Positions 1-14,706 of a stretch of DNA of 64,000 nt are shown one piece after another. Source of the stretch: Shinisaurus crocodilurus (taxonomy: Eukaryota > Chordata > Lepidosauria > Squamata > Shinisauridae). How positions within the stretch are numbered: position 1 is the stretch's first letter; each line of letters begins with the position of its first letter. The position numbers and the translations under genes are program-made. The stretch lies in the NCBI GenBank assembly GCA_021292165.1, contig CM037877.1, positions 205,696,715-205,760,714 on the forward strand. The letters are read 5' to 3'. A model generated the notes under the pieces. It was given only the letters and a program-made list of their open reading frames with translations. It had not been told where the DNA came from and ran no database searches.

Positions 1-381
1 CCCATTGGAAGTTGCAGCCTGGGTGGCTGCTTTTGATAATAAGAAAATATATCTGTGGGGAGGAAACTACTTGTAGTTAACTACATGGATAGCTTGAGCC
101 TAGTTTCATGAGACAAGTGAGGCTGGCAACCAAGTTGCTTCTAAGGTGCATCTCTGCTGCTTTGTTAATGCATTCTGCCTTGGGGTTGCCTAGTCCAGAT
201 TTCAAAACTCGTCTCTCTGAACTAGTCAGATTTGCTTACAGAACAACTTGTGCAAGGGTGATTTTTAACTGGGCCCAATGGTGCTGTTATAGTAGTACTG
301 TAATGCCAAGGGGAATGTCTGGGAAGATCAGAGCAGGAATCTGGGTCATGAGGGCTGCAAGAAAAGCCATCAGCCATGTGC

Positions 382-500
382 TGGGGTGGGCAACTTGTGG
401 CCTGCAGCAGTGCAACACCCTGACAAGCATAGCTAATGATGAGGGATGATGGGAGTTGCAGGCCAAAACATTTGGAGGCCTACAAGTTGCCCACCTCTGA
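382..500. mobile_element. Palindromic MITE
   Basis: Inverted ends GGGTGGGCAACTTGTGGCC and GGCCTACAAGTTGCCCACC enclose the ATGATGGGAGTTGCAGGCC core seen in many copies across this window. It lies upstream of RPL10A exon 2. Confidence 0.7.
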
Positions 501-941
501 CCTAGTGAATGTGCTGTGTTGTTTCATGAAGCAAATACAGGAATATTTAAAAAGGGAGTTTGTATGAACCTGCCTGAGAGCTAAGATCTGCATCAGAGGG
601 ATTTTTCCATGAAAGGTGACATGGGTGGCAACTGGGTTGGCACTTTCCCTCTGTAACATTCTCCTTAGGAAGACTTGCCCAGCACCCTCACATTTTAAGT
701 TTTATGCTCCAGAGTGAGATTTTGTAAGTTTTTTTCTAACTGGCTAGGATAAAAGCTCATAGAAAATGATCCTGCGCATAGTGGAAAAAATGGCTTCAAA
801 CGTCTGTCTGATAATAGCACATTGTTACATGGGAAAAGCCAGCTTTAGGTGCTGATTAACTTGCAGTTGTTCCTGTGTTCCCATTGTTTTGCATGCCTGA
901 CTCATGTATGGCTCGTATGTGTGTGCTCTTCAAATCTACAG

Positions 942-4099
<3,158 letters not shown>

Positions 4100-4100
4100 T

Positions 4101-4106
4101 AATAAA
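4101..4106 (+). terminator. RPL10A polyadenylation signal AATAAA
   Basis: AATAAA begins two bases after the stop codon. A very short 3' UTR of this kind is normal for ribosomal protein mRNAs. Confidence 0.85.
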
Positions 4107-4679
4107 AAGCAATGTACTGTACTTGTTTTAAAGAACCTGTGACTTCTGAGTTTTACTTATCTGAGCCTCTTAGATTCACATCCTCGGAGACACTCTTACT
4201 ATTTTATATCACCTTTCCTCCCTTCTACCACTTTCCCATATCTTTGAAGGAATGCAGTCTGCAGAGTCTACATAACTGGAGGAGATCCAGAGGTTGGGAC
4301 CCCAAAGTTGTAAAGCTTGGGATTGTTAGAAGCCAAGTGGGAGTTTCAGAATTATGTTGCAGCAGCTGTCGAGGTCACATCACACCTTACCTATTTAGTA
4401 AACTGATTGATGTCGTCATCTGGTTTTGAGTTATAACAAGCAGTTCAAAAACTCTATGGAGGATAATATGGAGTATTTTATATCTTTGTCACTTTCCAGT
4501 GTCAAGGAAATGCCACCTGGGAGAAAAGCTTGTTGTAACTCTGAGTTGGAGATAAAAATGCCTCTAGTTGAGGATATAGTATGAAATTACCACGTTCCCT
4601 CCACTATAATTTGGCCATCGTTTGTGTGAATTCAACACTTATTAATGTATCCAGCTGAATTTTATTTATAACTAATTAG

Positions 4680-4925
4680 AGCCAGTGTGGCTGTAGTGGT
4701 TAGAGTGTTGGACTGGGACTCGGGAGATCCGGGTTCTAGTCCCCGCTCGGCCATGAAACTCACTGGGTGACTTTGGGCCAGTCACTGCCTCTCAGTCCTA
4801 ACCTACCTCACAGGGTTGTTGTGAGGATAAAATGGAGAGGAGGATGAGGATTATGTAAGCCGCCTTGGGTTCCTTGCAGGAAAAAAGGCGGGGTATAAAT
4901 GTAATAAATAAATAAATAAATAAAT
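4680..4925 (+). mobile_element. tRNA-derived SINE, plus orientation
   Basis: A-box-like GTAGTGGTTAGAGTGTTGGA and B-box-like GGTTCTAGTCC near the left end, then a body with CTCACAGGGTTGTTGTGAGG, and an (AATA)n tail. Sister copies are at 7245-7492, 20167-20404, 27826-28046 and 55040-55276. Confidence 0.85.
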
Positions 4926-4926
4926 G

Positions 4927-5262
4927 TAGGAAGCTGCATTATACCAAGTCGGACCATTGGTCCATCTAGCTCAGCATTGTCTATACCAGGCTTCCCTAAG
5001 CTGCTGCCTTCCAGATATTTTGAACTTCAACTCCTAACAGGCCCAGCCAGCATGGCCCAAGGTCAGGAATGCTGTGAGTTGTAGTCCAAAACATTTGGAG
5101 GGCACTTGGTTGGGGAAGGCTGGTCTACACTAACAGGCAGCAGCACTACAGGGTTTCAGACAGGAGTCTTTCCTAGCCCTAACTGGAGATGCCAGGGTCT
5201 GAATCTGGGACCTTCTGCTTCTGCATGCAAAGCCTCTGCTCTCCCATTGAGATACAGTCCTA
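4927..5262 (-). mobile_element. Sauria-type tRNA SINE interrupted by a palindromic MITE
   Basis: Read on the minus strand it has the tRNA-like CTTTGCATGCAGAAG promoter region and the AGGAAGCTGC-type tail end of Sauria SINEs. A palindromic MITE (4990-5125, with CTCCTAACAGGCCCAGCCAGC) sits inside, so the SINE is older. Confidence 0.7.
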
Positions 5263-6135
5263 AAAAGGGGCAGTTCATGGTGTGATTCCATGCAGTTAAT
5301 GTGGCTGCAGTAGTGAAAGTAGCAGCTAGAATTGCCCTGTAAGAATTTGAACACACTTGAAAGCTGATATGTATGAATTGCATCACTTCAACAACCTCTG
5401 TTTGGATCATGAGCTGTTTCACAACAGTCAGCAGAAAGCCCCACAGCTTAGGTCAGGAAGCAAAGACTGTCTGAAGTTCTCAGCCACAGAATAAATTTAG
5501 GATGGCATGGTATGAATCATCTTACCATTTCCCTCTTTTTAATGGGCCACTAGCCCAGGTAAAAATGAGCTATGAACAAAAGAGGAACAAATAATACCTT
5601 GAGGTAGAAAAGAATGCGAGGAGGCTTTATCACCTTTGTATGTTTTCTAATTTAATTCCACCAACATAAATCACGACTACATTTTAAAATAAAAGGTAAT
5701 GTGCTCTTTGTAAGTTTGCCCTACAAATATTTTTTAAGACTGATGGCTAAACAAGACATAGCAGCAGCAGTTCTGTATATATAAACACAAAACAACCCCA
5801 GTCATGTAGATAGGGTGCAATGGTGGGATCTGATCTTAACAGCAATATTAATATTAACAGCAATGGGTGAGGTATGCTGAACCCTCCCCTGACTATTAGT
5901 AAGGTTGGGGGGGGGGGAGGTGCTGCACTCCTCAACTGTAAATCCCATTTGTTGTTAAAATTGGACCCTCCTACTCTTCCCTCCACCTCTCATTAGCACA
6001 TTTGTGGTTTAAATGTACAGAATGTCTGTCGTCATACTAAGTTTGGCCTTAAATATACACAAATTAAATGCTACAATAGTATGTTACCCTGGTGGATAAT
6101 TTACATCTTGCCATTGTTCAGAAAAAAGTGTCCAA

Positions 6136-6817
6136 TCTATATATATAAAAGAAGAAGTCCTGACTGACAGACTAACTCATCAACGCCCAGCTCAAACCAT
6201 TTAACCTAGGAACGTGAAATTTTGAAGGAACATTGCTTTTATGACGTAGACACCCACTAAGGAAGGATTTTTGGAAATTCTGTCCCCGGGGGGGGGAGAA
6301 GGGGGGGAAATCACCCCACTCTCATCTCCTATGGGCAAAACAGGGGAGCAGTTATGCAAATCTGCCTCACTTCATAATTGCTGCAGGAGCCAATAGGAGC
6401 AGTTATGCAAATAGCCCATATGACACTTAGAATGTTCATATGGATTCCTGCAGGGGCCAATAGGAGTGGGTATGCAAATCTCTCCTAGGCCATTTAGAAT
6501 GTTCTCTAAGGGGGTGAAAAGGGAGGGAAACTTTTTAAATGACTGACTGACTGAATGACTATTGTGTGTGGGGCATCACGTTTTGACGGATCTACCCCAA
6601 ACTTGGCACAGTCACTCTTCATCACCTGTAGACTCAGGATTAACCTGATTTTTCTTTAAGATCAGATATTTCTGTCAGAAAAATCTGACCCCCCCCCCAA
6701 AGTTTTCTGCTGCCAGCACCCAGCCTAAACATTACACTTTCAGTCAGAGACACTGTATCCTTTCCATTGTACCAAATCCTAAAATCCACGCGAGCAGTAG
6801 CCGCGGGCAACAGCTAG
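6136..6817 (+). mobile_element. Non-autonomous Helitron
   Basis: Begins A|TCTATATATATAAAAGAAG and ends GGGCAACAGCTAG|T, the TC...CTAG ends with A/T flanks and no target duplication that define Helitrons. A GC-rich CCGCGG palindrome precedes the end. Interior blocks (CATCACGTTTTGACGGATC, AACTTGGCACA) match the style of vertebrate Helitron copies. No Rep/helicase coding is present. Confidence 0.8.
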
Positions 6818-7244
6818 TTCGTTTATATACTAAGCGCACTTCATTCAGACATGCTATGTACTACAGTTACATTTATGTTGAGATCAGTTTAAAGCATCCT
6901 TTAAAAAAGGAAAAGCACATCACATTTGTTTTACACATTTGTGGTGATCAGAGTGGCTGGCTTCCTGTGCTGAGCCTGGTTCAAACAAATGTTTCCCCAT
7001 GTAATTGCAGGGTCATGGCTGCTCTCACAGAGGGGCACATGCCACTGAATTGGCCTGCACCCTAATTTCAGGTGCAGGCTTTTAGATTAGTCTGGCAGCT
7101 TTCAAAACAACAATCAGTCCAACATTGCTAAGAAGCTGAAGTGGTACCTGAGACATGCATTTATCTTAGAATTGAAAGTAACTCTTGCTTTTTGGTAAGT
7201 GTATTTCACAATTACACTACAGAAGCAGGACCCTAGAATTCATA

Positions 7245-7270
7245 AAGATTTATTTTATTTATTTATTTAT
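7245..7270 (-). terminator. Probable polyA signals of the TREML1-like gene, inside a SINE tail
   Basis: On the minus strand this is a run of overlapping AATAAA units, about 240 bases past the stop codon. It is the 3' tail of a SINE inserted in the sense orientation. No other AATAAA is evident in the first few hundred bases after the stop. Confidence 0.4.
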
Positions 7271-7492
7271 TATATTTATACCCCGCCTTTTTTCCTGCAA
7301 GGAACCCAAGGCAGCTTACATAATCCTCCTGCTCTTCCTCCTCTCCACTTTATCCTCACAACAACCCTGTGAGGTAGGTTAGGCTGAGAGTCAGTGACTG
7401 GCCCAAAGTCACCCAGTGAGTTTCATGGCTGAGTGGGGACTAGAACCCGGATCTCCCGAGTCCCAGTCCAACACTCTCACCACTAGGGCTAA
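7245..7492 (-). mobile_element. tRNA-derived SINE, minus orientation, abutting the TREML1-like last exon
   Basis: Same family as 4680-4925. The (TTTA)n side lies at the left, and its head ends about 17 bases left of the stop codon of the TREML1-like gene, so the whole SINE would lie in the 3' UTR. Confidence 0.85.
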
Positions 7493-7509
7493 TTAAGGCC
7501 AGTTTGTCT

Positions 7510-7746
7510 TTAGTCCCCGATATGTGGAACTTTTGATTCAAAGCTGATATTTGCATACTTCACCGATCCTGAAGAGGAGAATGCATCAGGTGGCTCATTG
7601 CAATGTTTGATGATATTTGACCTTAGTGGAAACTTCATGTTCACATATGTAATATCGTCTATACTTGATTTGGGCTGCTTCAGTATGGCATATGCTGGCT
7701 CCAGTTCCTTGCCCACAGGATTGTTGGCAGCATTGCTTTCATGTAT
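7510..7746 (-). CDS. TREML1-like exon 7: signalling tail with ITIM, and stop
   Basis: Phase-0 acceptor (TAAATATTCAG), 78 codons and TAA at 7510-7512. Tyrosine motifs are PAYAIL, DITYVNM and SVKYANI. The last fits I/V/L/S-x-Y-x-x-I/V/L. YVNM also fits the YxxM consensus bound by the p85 subunit of PI3-kinase. The rest is polar and Ser/Pro-rich, as in other inhibitory receptor tails. Confidence 0.78.
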   Translation of the reverse strand: MHESNAANNPVGKELEPAYAILKQPKSSIDDITYVNMKFPLRSNIIKHCNEPPDAFSSSGSVKYANISFESKVPHIGD

Positions 7747-10700
7747 CTGAATATTTATAAGAAAACAGAAGGGCATAATGTTTTTTGGAAATAGTTTTTT
7801 TAAATGTCAGCCTTATTTGACTTCCAAGTCCAAATTCCCATTTTTAGCATTGTATAAGGAGTTTTGTGGCTCACGCTGGCTCAGCTTGTCTGAGCGTGGA
7901 AAGCTAAGCAGGGTCAGGCCTGGTTATTACTTGGATGGGAGACCCCTCCTCTAGTTTCCTGCATTGAGCAGGGGCTTGGACTCGATGGCCTTGTAGGCCC
8001 CTTCCAACTCTATGATCCTATGAATCTATATTTGTATTAGCATTTGTATCTTTTAAAAATGTATAAATATGCACACTGCCGTCTTGACAGGATTTTTTAA
8101 ATACGGCAATAGGCTAGCAGTTACACTGCTACAGTAAACAAACATTTACGGTAGTAACCAGGAACATAGGCTTTTCAGCTGAAAAGAGATGATAGAGCAA
8201 TCCTATGGGGGCGGTGGGGGGAGCGTCTGCAGTGGAGGAACAGCCACATTCAAAGCCCTACTGGGCTTGCACTGGCAGGGCATAAGGGAGGTGCCGATTT
8301 TAACTCCCCCCCCCCCCCATCCCTTGCTGCTCTGTCCTTTAAAAGAACAACAACCCTCACATCGATTCCAATGGGAGGGGAAATTTGGCATACATTTCCC
8401 CAGGGCTGGCATGCATTTCTCCTTGTTCTGGGGCCATGTCTTTTGGGTGCCGTGGATCCAAAGCCTCCCCTGGACTCCCCCCTTTTTTTTTTGCCCTGTG
8501 CTGTCAGCACTGACAGTGGAACTTTCCACCGCTGCTTGGGGAGGCACCCAAAGGCCCATGGAGCGGGAGAACCACTATATACTATGGCCCCTGGGATACC
8601 CTTCCAGGGACCGTAGGATGGCAGCCAAAGTAGTAATTCTAAAAGCAGTTTTCATCTCCTACAGGCCTATCAAAACTGGTCAAACCACAATGCACTTCTG
8701 CCATGGGCCTAACACAAATATATAAAACAAGGAAAAACACTATAAACGCACACAATTCTCCTTGTTCTGTTACTGAAAATGGCATGAATGAAAAGATGCA
8801 TGTTATTCAGGAGTGCTCAGAAAAGACAACTTTACAGGCCTTGTAAATGGCTGTGAATTAAATACTTTTCCCCATAGACTGCATTAAGCCCCCAGTAATG
8901 AGAATGAATTACAGTTGTACATTACTGGAGTTTCTCAGGAGTTTAGAACACAGCATTCACAATACAGGTTAGTGCTTTGCAACTTAATGCTAGGCAATGG
9001 GTGATTGTATATTTTCAGGAAATTAAATGACAACATGGAAATAAGTTATGGATTTTTTTCTTCCTTCGGAAGAGATGGCAGCTCTAGTCCAAATATAGAC
9101 CCCAGAATCTCTGCAGTTCTGACTGCAAAATTTGAGTTGATCTGGATAATCTAACAAAGCAATGCATATCTGAATATATGTGCCTATGGAATTTGATAGT
9201 GCACATACAACTAATTTCCCATCATGAAGTCACTGCCTATGGTCAGAATTTCTCCTAACTTGTGAAAGGGTATCTTACCTGTAATGCTATTACTCTACAG
9301 TTTGGGTTATCACCAAAATTCAGGTCATCTGCTGCTATCAAGAAGAGAGCCTCATTTTAGTATATAAATGTACCTGTATATGGGCCACTTTACATGTTAA
9401 GGTTTTAGCTGACCACCTAAAACACATGTACACCTAAAAATGTGAATGTAGCAAACACATTAATTTAGTGATTAGTTGCAGCTCCTTACTGAATTTACAG
9501 CCATTGGCAATCTTGGTTTTGCCTCCGTGTAGTATGTAAGTAGAGTAGTTCTATTAGTGTTTACAGATTGCTAAAAGACCCAAGACCTTGGCTTGTACTT
9601 AATATGTTGGCTTATGTTGGCTTTCTCTGAACTGTGAGAAAGTTCAAATTATATATTTGAAAGTCATCCTGGTGTTTTTGGTTAAAAGGTGACTGAAAAA
9701 TATAGAAGCTACTGACCCTGATTCTAAGATAGCACATTCAGTAAGGTGTTGTGCAGCATTAATGGCCTAAGACAGGATGGTAATGTGTGGCTGCATATGA
9801 TTTCCAAGACAAATGGGAACAAACTTCCCCATCTGTATCATGTCATGTAGATTGAGATGGTGCTAGATGTGTCACATCCAGATGTGTATCAGGCTGTATA
9901 TCTTCATCCAGCCTGCGCATGTGGTTCCTAATCAGCACATGGAAGCCTACTCCAGTGCGTGGGTCTCCCTTCCTGGATGAGGATGAATAGTTACAAAAAA
10001 GCTATTGTGTTATCATAATAGAGAAGCTGGTTTGGAAGATGGGGCGATTAATAACTGAAATGATCATGTTTCCCTTTTAAATCTCTGAAAGTATGGGGCC
10101 TATGAAAAGTTTCATTGAGGGGGAGAAGAAAGGGCACTGCAGGCCCCTTCCAACTCTATGATCCTATGATATTCTATGATCTTTCCTACTTTTAACTTCC
10201 CTTTCTACTACCCTCTACATGTACACACCTGCTGCCCTGCATCCCATCTGCTGCTGCTCAAACAAAGGGGCTAAGGCCGGACTCCTGTCAGGAGAACTGG
10301 ACCCAGGGAATGCGAGCCATCAGGTGTGCATCTTCCAGGGCCAAATTCCCTCTCCCTTGGATCTTTACACTGGTGAAGGGGAATGCTTTTGTGGTGAATA
10401 GATCCTAGACTGCATGCACCTTGAAGCACAAGTCACCAAAGGTCAATTTCCCCCTCTCCTGTGAACCTTTAAGTTGCAAGGGGGCAGTCTCTATTGCAAT
10501 GAGAAGGATCCTTGTGGGGAGGCACCGGTCCTTGGAGGCCAATTTTACATGTCCCTCTAATCTCTTAAGCTGCAGGGGGGTGGGGAAGAGTGCTCCCTCA
10601 AAATGTAAGGGATGATGAAGTTGGACTTGGATGTGTGCTTCCATGCACCTTCCACGTCCAATTAACTCCCTACTGTAGGCTTCTGGTGAAAGGAAGTGAC

Positions 10701-13700
10701 AAGCAGGCATTAGCGTAATTCCAGCCCTGAGTGGCTGAGGCCTTTCTCCTGCCTGTTGCTTGTGGCTGCTAGGGCTGCAAAATGGACCTGAAACCACACA
10801 CACAATTCCATCTTTGAGTTCAATCTTGACAGTCTGATGTTGTGATGTTAAACAACATTCATATCCATATTCATTAATATTCCTATCAGGTGCTGTTAAG
10901 GTGATGCATTAAGTACTGAAATTTAAAGAATAGCTGAGTTACATGAAGTTAAAAGAAACTCAAACATACCTCTCATTTTCCTCTTGATGTTCATCATGAC
11001 AACTAATGCGAGGGCTGCAATAATTGTTATGCCAACCATAATGGAACCCAGAACCAAGACAACTTGGTAAACTCTGAAACAATCCACAGTGCATTAATTA
11101 AACCTGCTCTTGGCATAGCATGTATCTGGTAAATTTGGCAAGATACCTTTTGTACCTGCAGTAGATAATTAAAGTTTTACCTTGCTGTCAGAGGGAGTTA
11201 GAAGCATACAAATGGCTAGAGGTTTGGAGCACAACAGGGCATGAGGGAAAAGGTAAATAGAGACTACCATGTTGGATGGAGAGAATCATAGCGCTTCCAG
11301 GGCATAAGAAGGTCTAGAGGTGCCCTAAAATAGTTCATGTTCTGTGAGTGGAAAAGTCAAATCCTACAACTGCACCTTTCCTTACATAATTTGGACTGCA
11401 CTGTAGTACAATATAGGGAGGTGGAGTGAGTACATCCTGCTGCAAACACAAACACCTAATCCTCATGCTTTCAAATTATACATTTAATGTTGGTACCTTT
11501 GTTCATTTTCACTGGCTGCTGTCACAATGCTGTTATTTTGCTGTCCTGAAAATAAAATAATACCAGAGGAGAGAATGAGACTTTTGGCTTTGTCATGCTT
11601 CACAGATGTTTTGGATCTCGCTATCTTGACTATTTTGTCACCTTATTCTCAAAGACCATGAATTAATATGTTAAGCAACACCGGCCTCAATACAGATCTT
11701 TGGAATGCTCTATATAACGGCCTTTTATGAAACCTGGCAGGCAATGTTACTATTTCATTTAACTAAAGAGTCTCTGCTTTCCTATTCCGGTAATGCAAGT
11801 TTCCCTGGTGGCATATCTCAAACTGTTCTTTTAAATCTCTCATTGAGGGTGAGTTTGTACATGCCCTCATGGGACCATAACACTTCAGATGGTAGGTGGG
11901 AGAGTAGCATGTCTGAATGCTTCCATAGGTAAATAAAAACTGGGACATTTAAAACAGCTGGAAAGTTAGGGAGATCGCTATGCTAGAAAACTTCATGACA
12001 TGCAATTTTCTCTCCCCCCCCCCCCCATGAGCTCAACCATCTGCAGACTAAAGTGGTATAGTTTCAGGAAAGCTGTACCATGTTATTTTTCTGTATGTAT
12101 AGATTGACCTGGGCCAGATCTACACTATGTGGTATATCGTCAAGTTAGCATTACCATACTGCTATATTCACGTTCCGCAGTTAGAACGCTCAGCACACAC
12201 TTTCGTTAAATGTACTGCAGCCATTCCGTTTTGCCACCCCACACCTAAACTCCATAGCAGTTATAGTGGGTGTTGCCTTGCATATGCAGGGGAAATGGCC
12301 CTTTAAGAGAAAGGGTTTTAAAAAAAAAATTCATCAGCTATGCACAGGAGCACAAGAGCGAGATTGTTTTTTTTAAAAAGAAAAAAAAAGTTCCTCCTGC
12401 CCCCTGCCCCCGCACAAAAAATCATGGGGAAGGAGAAGGGAAGAGAATGGGAGACTGTGCTGCTGCCTCCGTCCTCCCATGGGGTGAAACCAGTAGGATC
12501 AGCATGCCCATTCCCCTCCACCCAAAACCAATTTCCCAAAGCAATCTTCTTCCTATGCTAAGTTTCCCAAGTATAAGTTCCATTGAAATCAATGTGATTT
12601 ACTTCTGAGTAAGGCCATTGAAGATAATGTGATTTACTTCTGAGTAGACATACAGAGAGAAGCCATGGAGAAGGAGGGTGGTGGGAAAGCAATCTCTTGA
12701 GTTGCTGCTGTTTTGCCGAAGCCCCAATAGGTCCTATTCACTCTGTGATTTACTTCTGAGTAAGGCCATTGAAGATAGATTTCATAGATCATAGAGTTGG
12801 AAGGTGCCTACAACAAGGCCATCGAGTCCAACCCCCTGCTCAATGCAGGAAACTAGAGGAGGGGTCTCCCATCCAAGTAATAACAAGGCTTGACCCTGCT
12901 TAGCTTTCCACGCTCAGACAAGCTGAGCCAGCAGTGAGCCACAGACCTGTAATGTGATTTACTTCTGAGTAGACATGCATTTTGGCTCATTTACAGCTAG
13001 TTCTACTTTGGGGCAGGAGGTTGAAATGGACATTTATTTTTTTCAAAGGGGGAGGGGAAAGCACTTACTCTTCAGTTCACTTTGCAAGAGAGAGAAGGCG
13101 TGGGGGGAGAGGGAGAGAGGCGGGAAAGCAATCTCTGCTTTGCTGAAGTACAGATACAGCTTTGGGAGACAAAGTTCCCCACCCCTCGAAAACAATTGGC
13201 TAACGCCACATAGGACAATTTCGTAGCCACACCGATACAGGCAACGACAGTGCCCGGTGAGAACACACATAGCCACATACTGCGATAGTGAATCGCAATA
13301 ACAGGAGAAATTGTAATAAAGGTAGTCCAGGAAATTATGGAAGAACAGAGGAACAAGGACCCAAGACAAACGCAACCAAAACTGAAGAGTGTGTCTTGTG
13401 CCCCGCAAGTTACAGAAGCGATCCAGTACTGCAATAACCATTCGGTGTAGATCTGGCCGGCCCTTGAGTTACTTCAGGATCTCTCTTTGCATGTGAAAGA
13501 TATCCACCCATTTACCTATAAGTGCTCACCATTTTGAACAATCACTTTGATTTTTCTTAAAGGGATAACATGCAGGCCATCAAGAATCCCAAACCAGTAT
13601 ATTCCCGAATCTTCTACTTGAAGAGCTGACATGAAGAAATAAATACAGCCATTTCCTGAATTCTTCAGTATGACTCTTTGGTTTGATTCAGTAGTTAGAT

Positions 13701-14650
13701 ACTTCCATCCTGGTCCTGAGATGTTTAGAGGACCTTCTAGGTTACATTCTTTCAGCAATTCTCCTTTGCACCAGACTTTCTCAGCTTGCATATATCGTTG
13801 GGAACAGAAGCCCTCTATGCTGAGGGACTCTCCTTGCATCTTCATCATCTCTTCTACTCTCCTTCCTGGCTCACTAAGCTTCTCGAAGGAAGGAATCCTA
13901 GATGTTGGAGGTGAGAAAGTCTTGCTAGGTACAAAATGACCTAAGAGAATAACAGCAAAAATATGTGCAATCAAATCATTTTGATCTTTCATTTTTATTC
14001 ATTTATTTGACAATATTTATGAATCACTTACAATGAAGAACATTTCTAAGTGATGTACAAAAACAAGTTTTACAGGGGACAAGATCACCTTTCTGGGAAT
14101 GTCTGTTGGAAAAGGTAGGTATGTTTTCAATAGGCACCAAAAACCCAGAACCTGCCTAATTTGTAGTGGTAGGGAGTTCCGGAGAGTGGGCGCTACGATA
14201 TTAAAGGCCCTATTCCAAGCTATGATGGGCTGGACCTCCGAAATCTTGGGTACCACCAGGAGGGTATCTTTGCTGAGCGCAGCACCTGAGCAGGTTGGTA
14301 GGGGATCAGGGGATCTCTTAAGTATCCTGTTCCTAAGTTTTTTTAGGGCTCTGTAAACAAGTGCCAAAACCTTAAAATATAAATATTAATATGTCAGACC
14401 ATTGGTCCATCTATCCCAGTAATGTATTATCTATTCTAACTGGCAGTGGTTATTTTAGGTCTTTCCTGGCATTGCTGCCTACATTTGTTTTACTAGAGAT
14501 GCTGGAGTTTGAACCTGGGACTATCTGGATACAAAATATATTATACTACTGAGCTATCAGCTCTCCCTCTCCAGTGAGTAGAATGAAAAATCTATAGTTA
14601 GCGATCACAAACTTTAACTTGAAACTGGGAGATACCATGCCTTTTCATCA

Positions 14651-14706
<56 letters not shown>

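Noticed and set aside
4690..4760. tRNA gene at the SINE heads
   Set aside because: A and B boxes are present, but there is no cloverleaf with an intact acceptor stem, and the sequence continues into a SINE body.
7866..8036. Functional 5S rRNA gene
   Set aside because: Only the promoter half matches 5S. The 5' and 3' ends are replaced by unrelated and CR1-like sequence, so it is a SINE.
8189..8725. 178-codon open frame on plus, with long frames on minus too
   Set aside because: The translation is Pro/Pro-run and Trp-rich low complexity, the stretch has MITE-like inverted ends, and no splice sites or homology support it.
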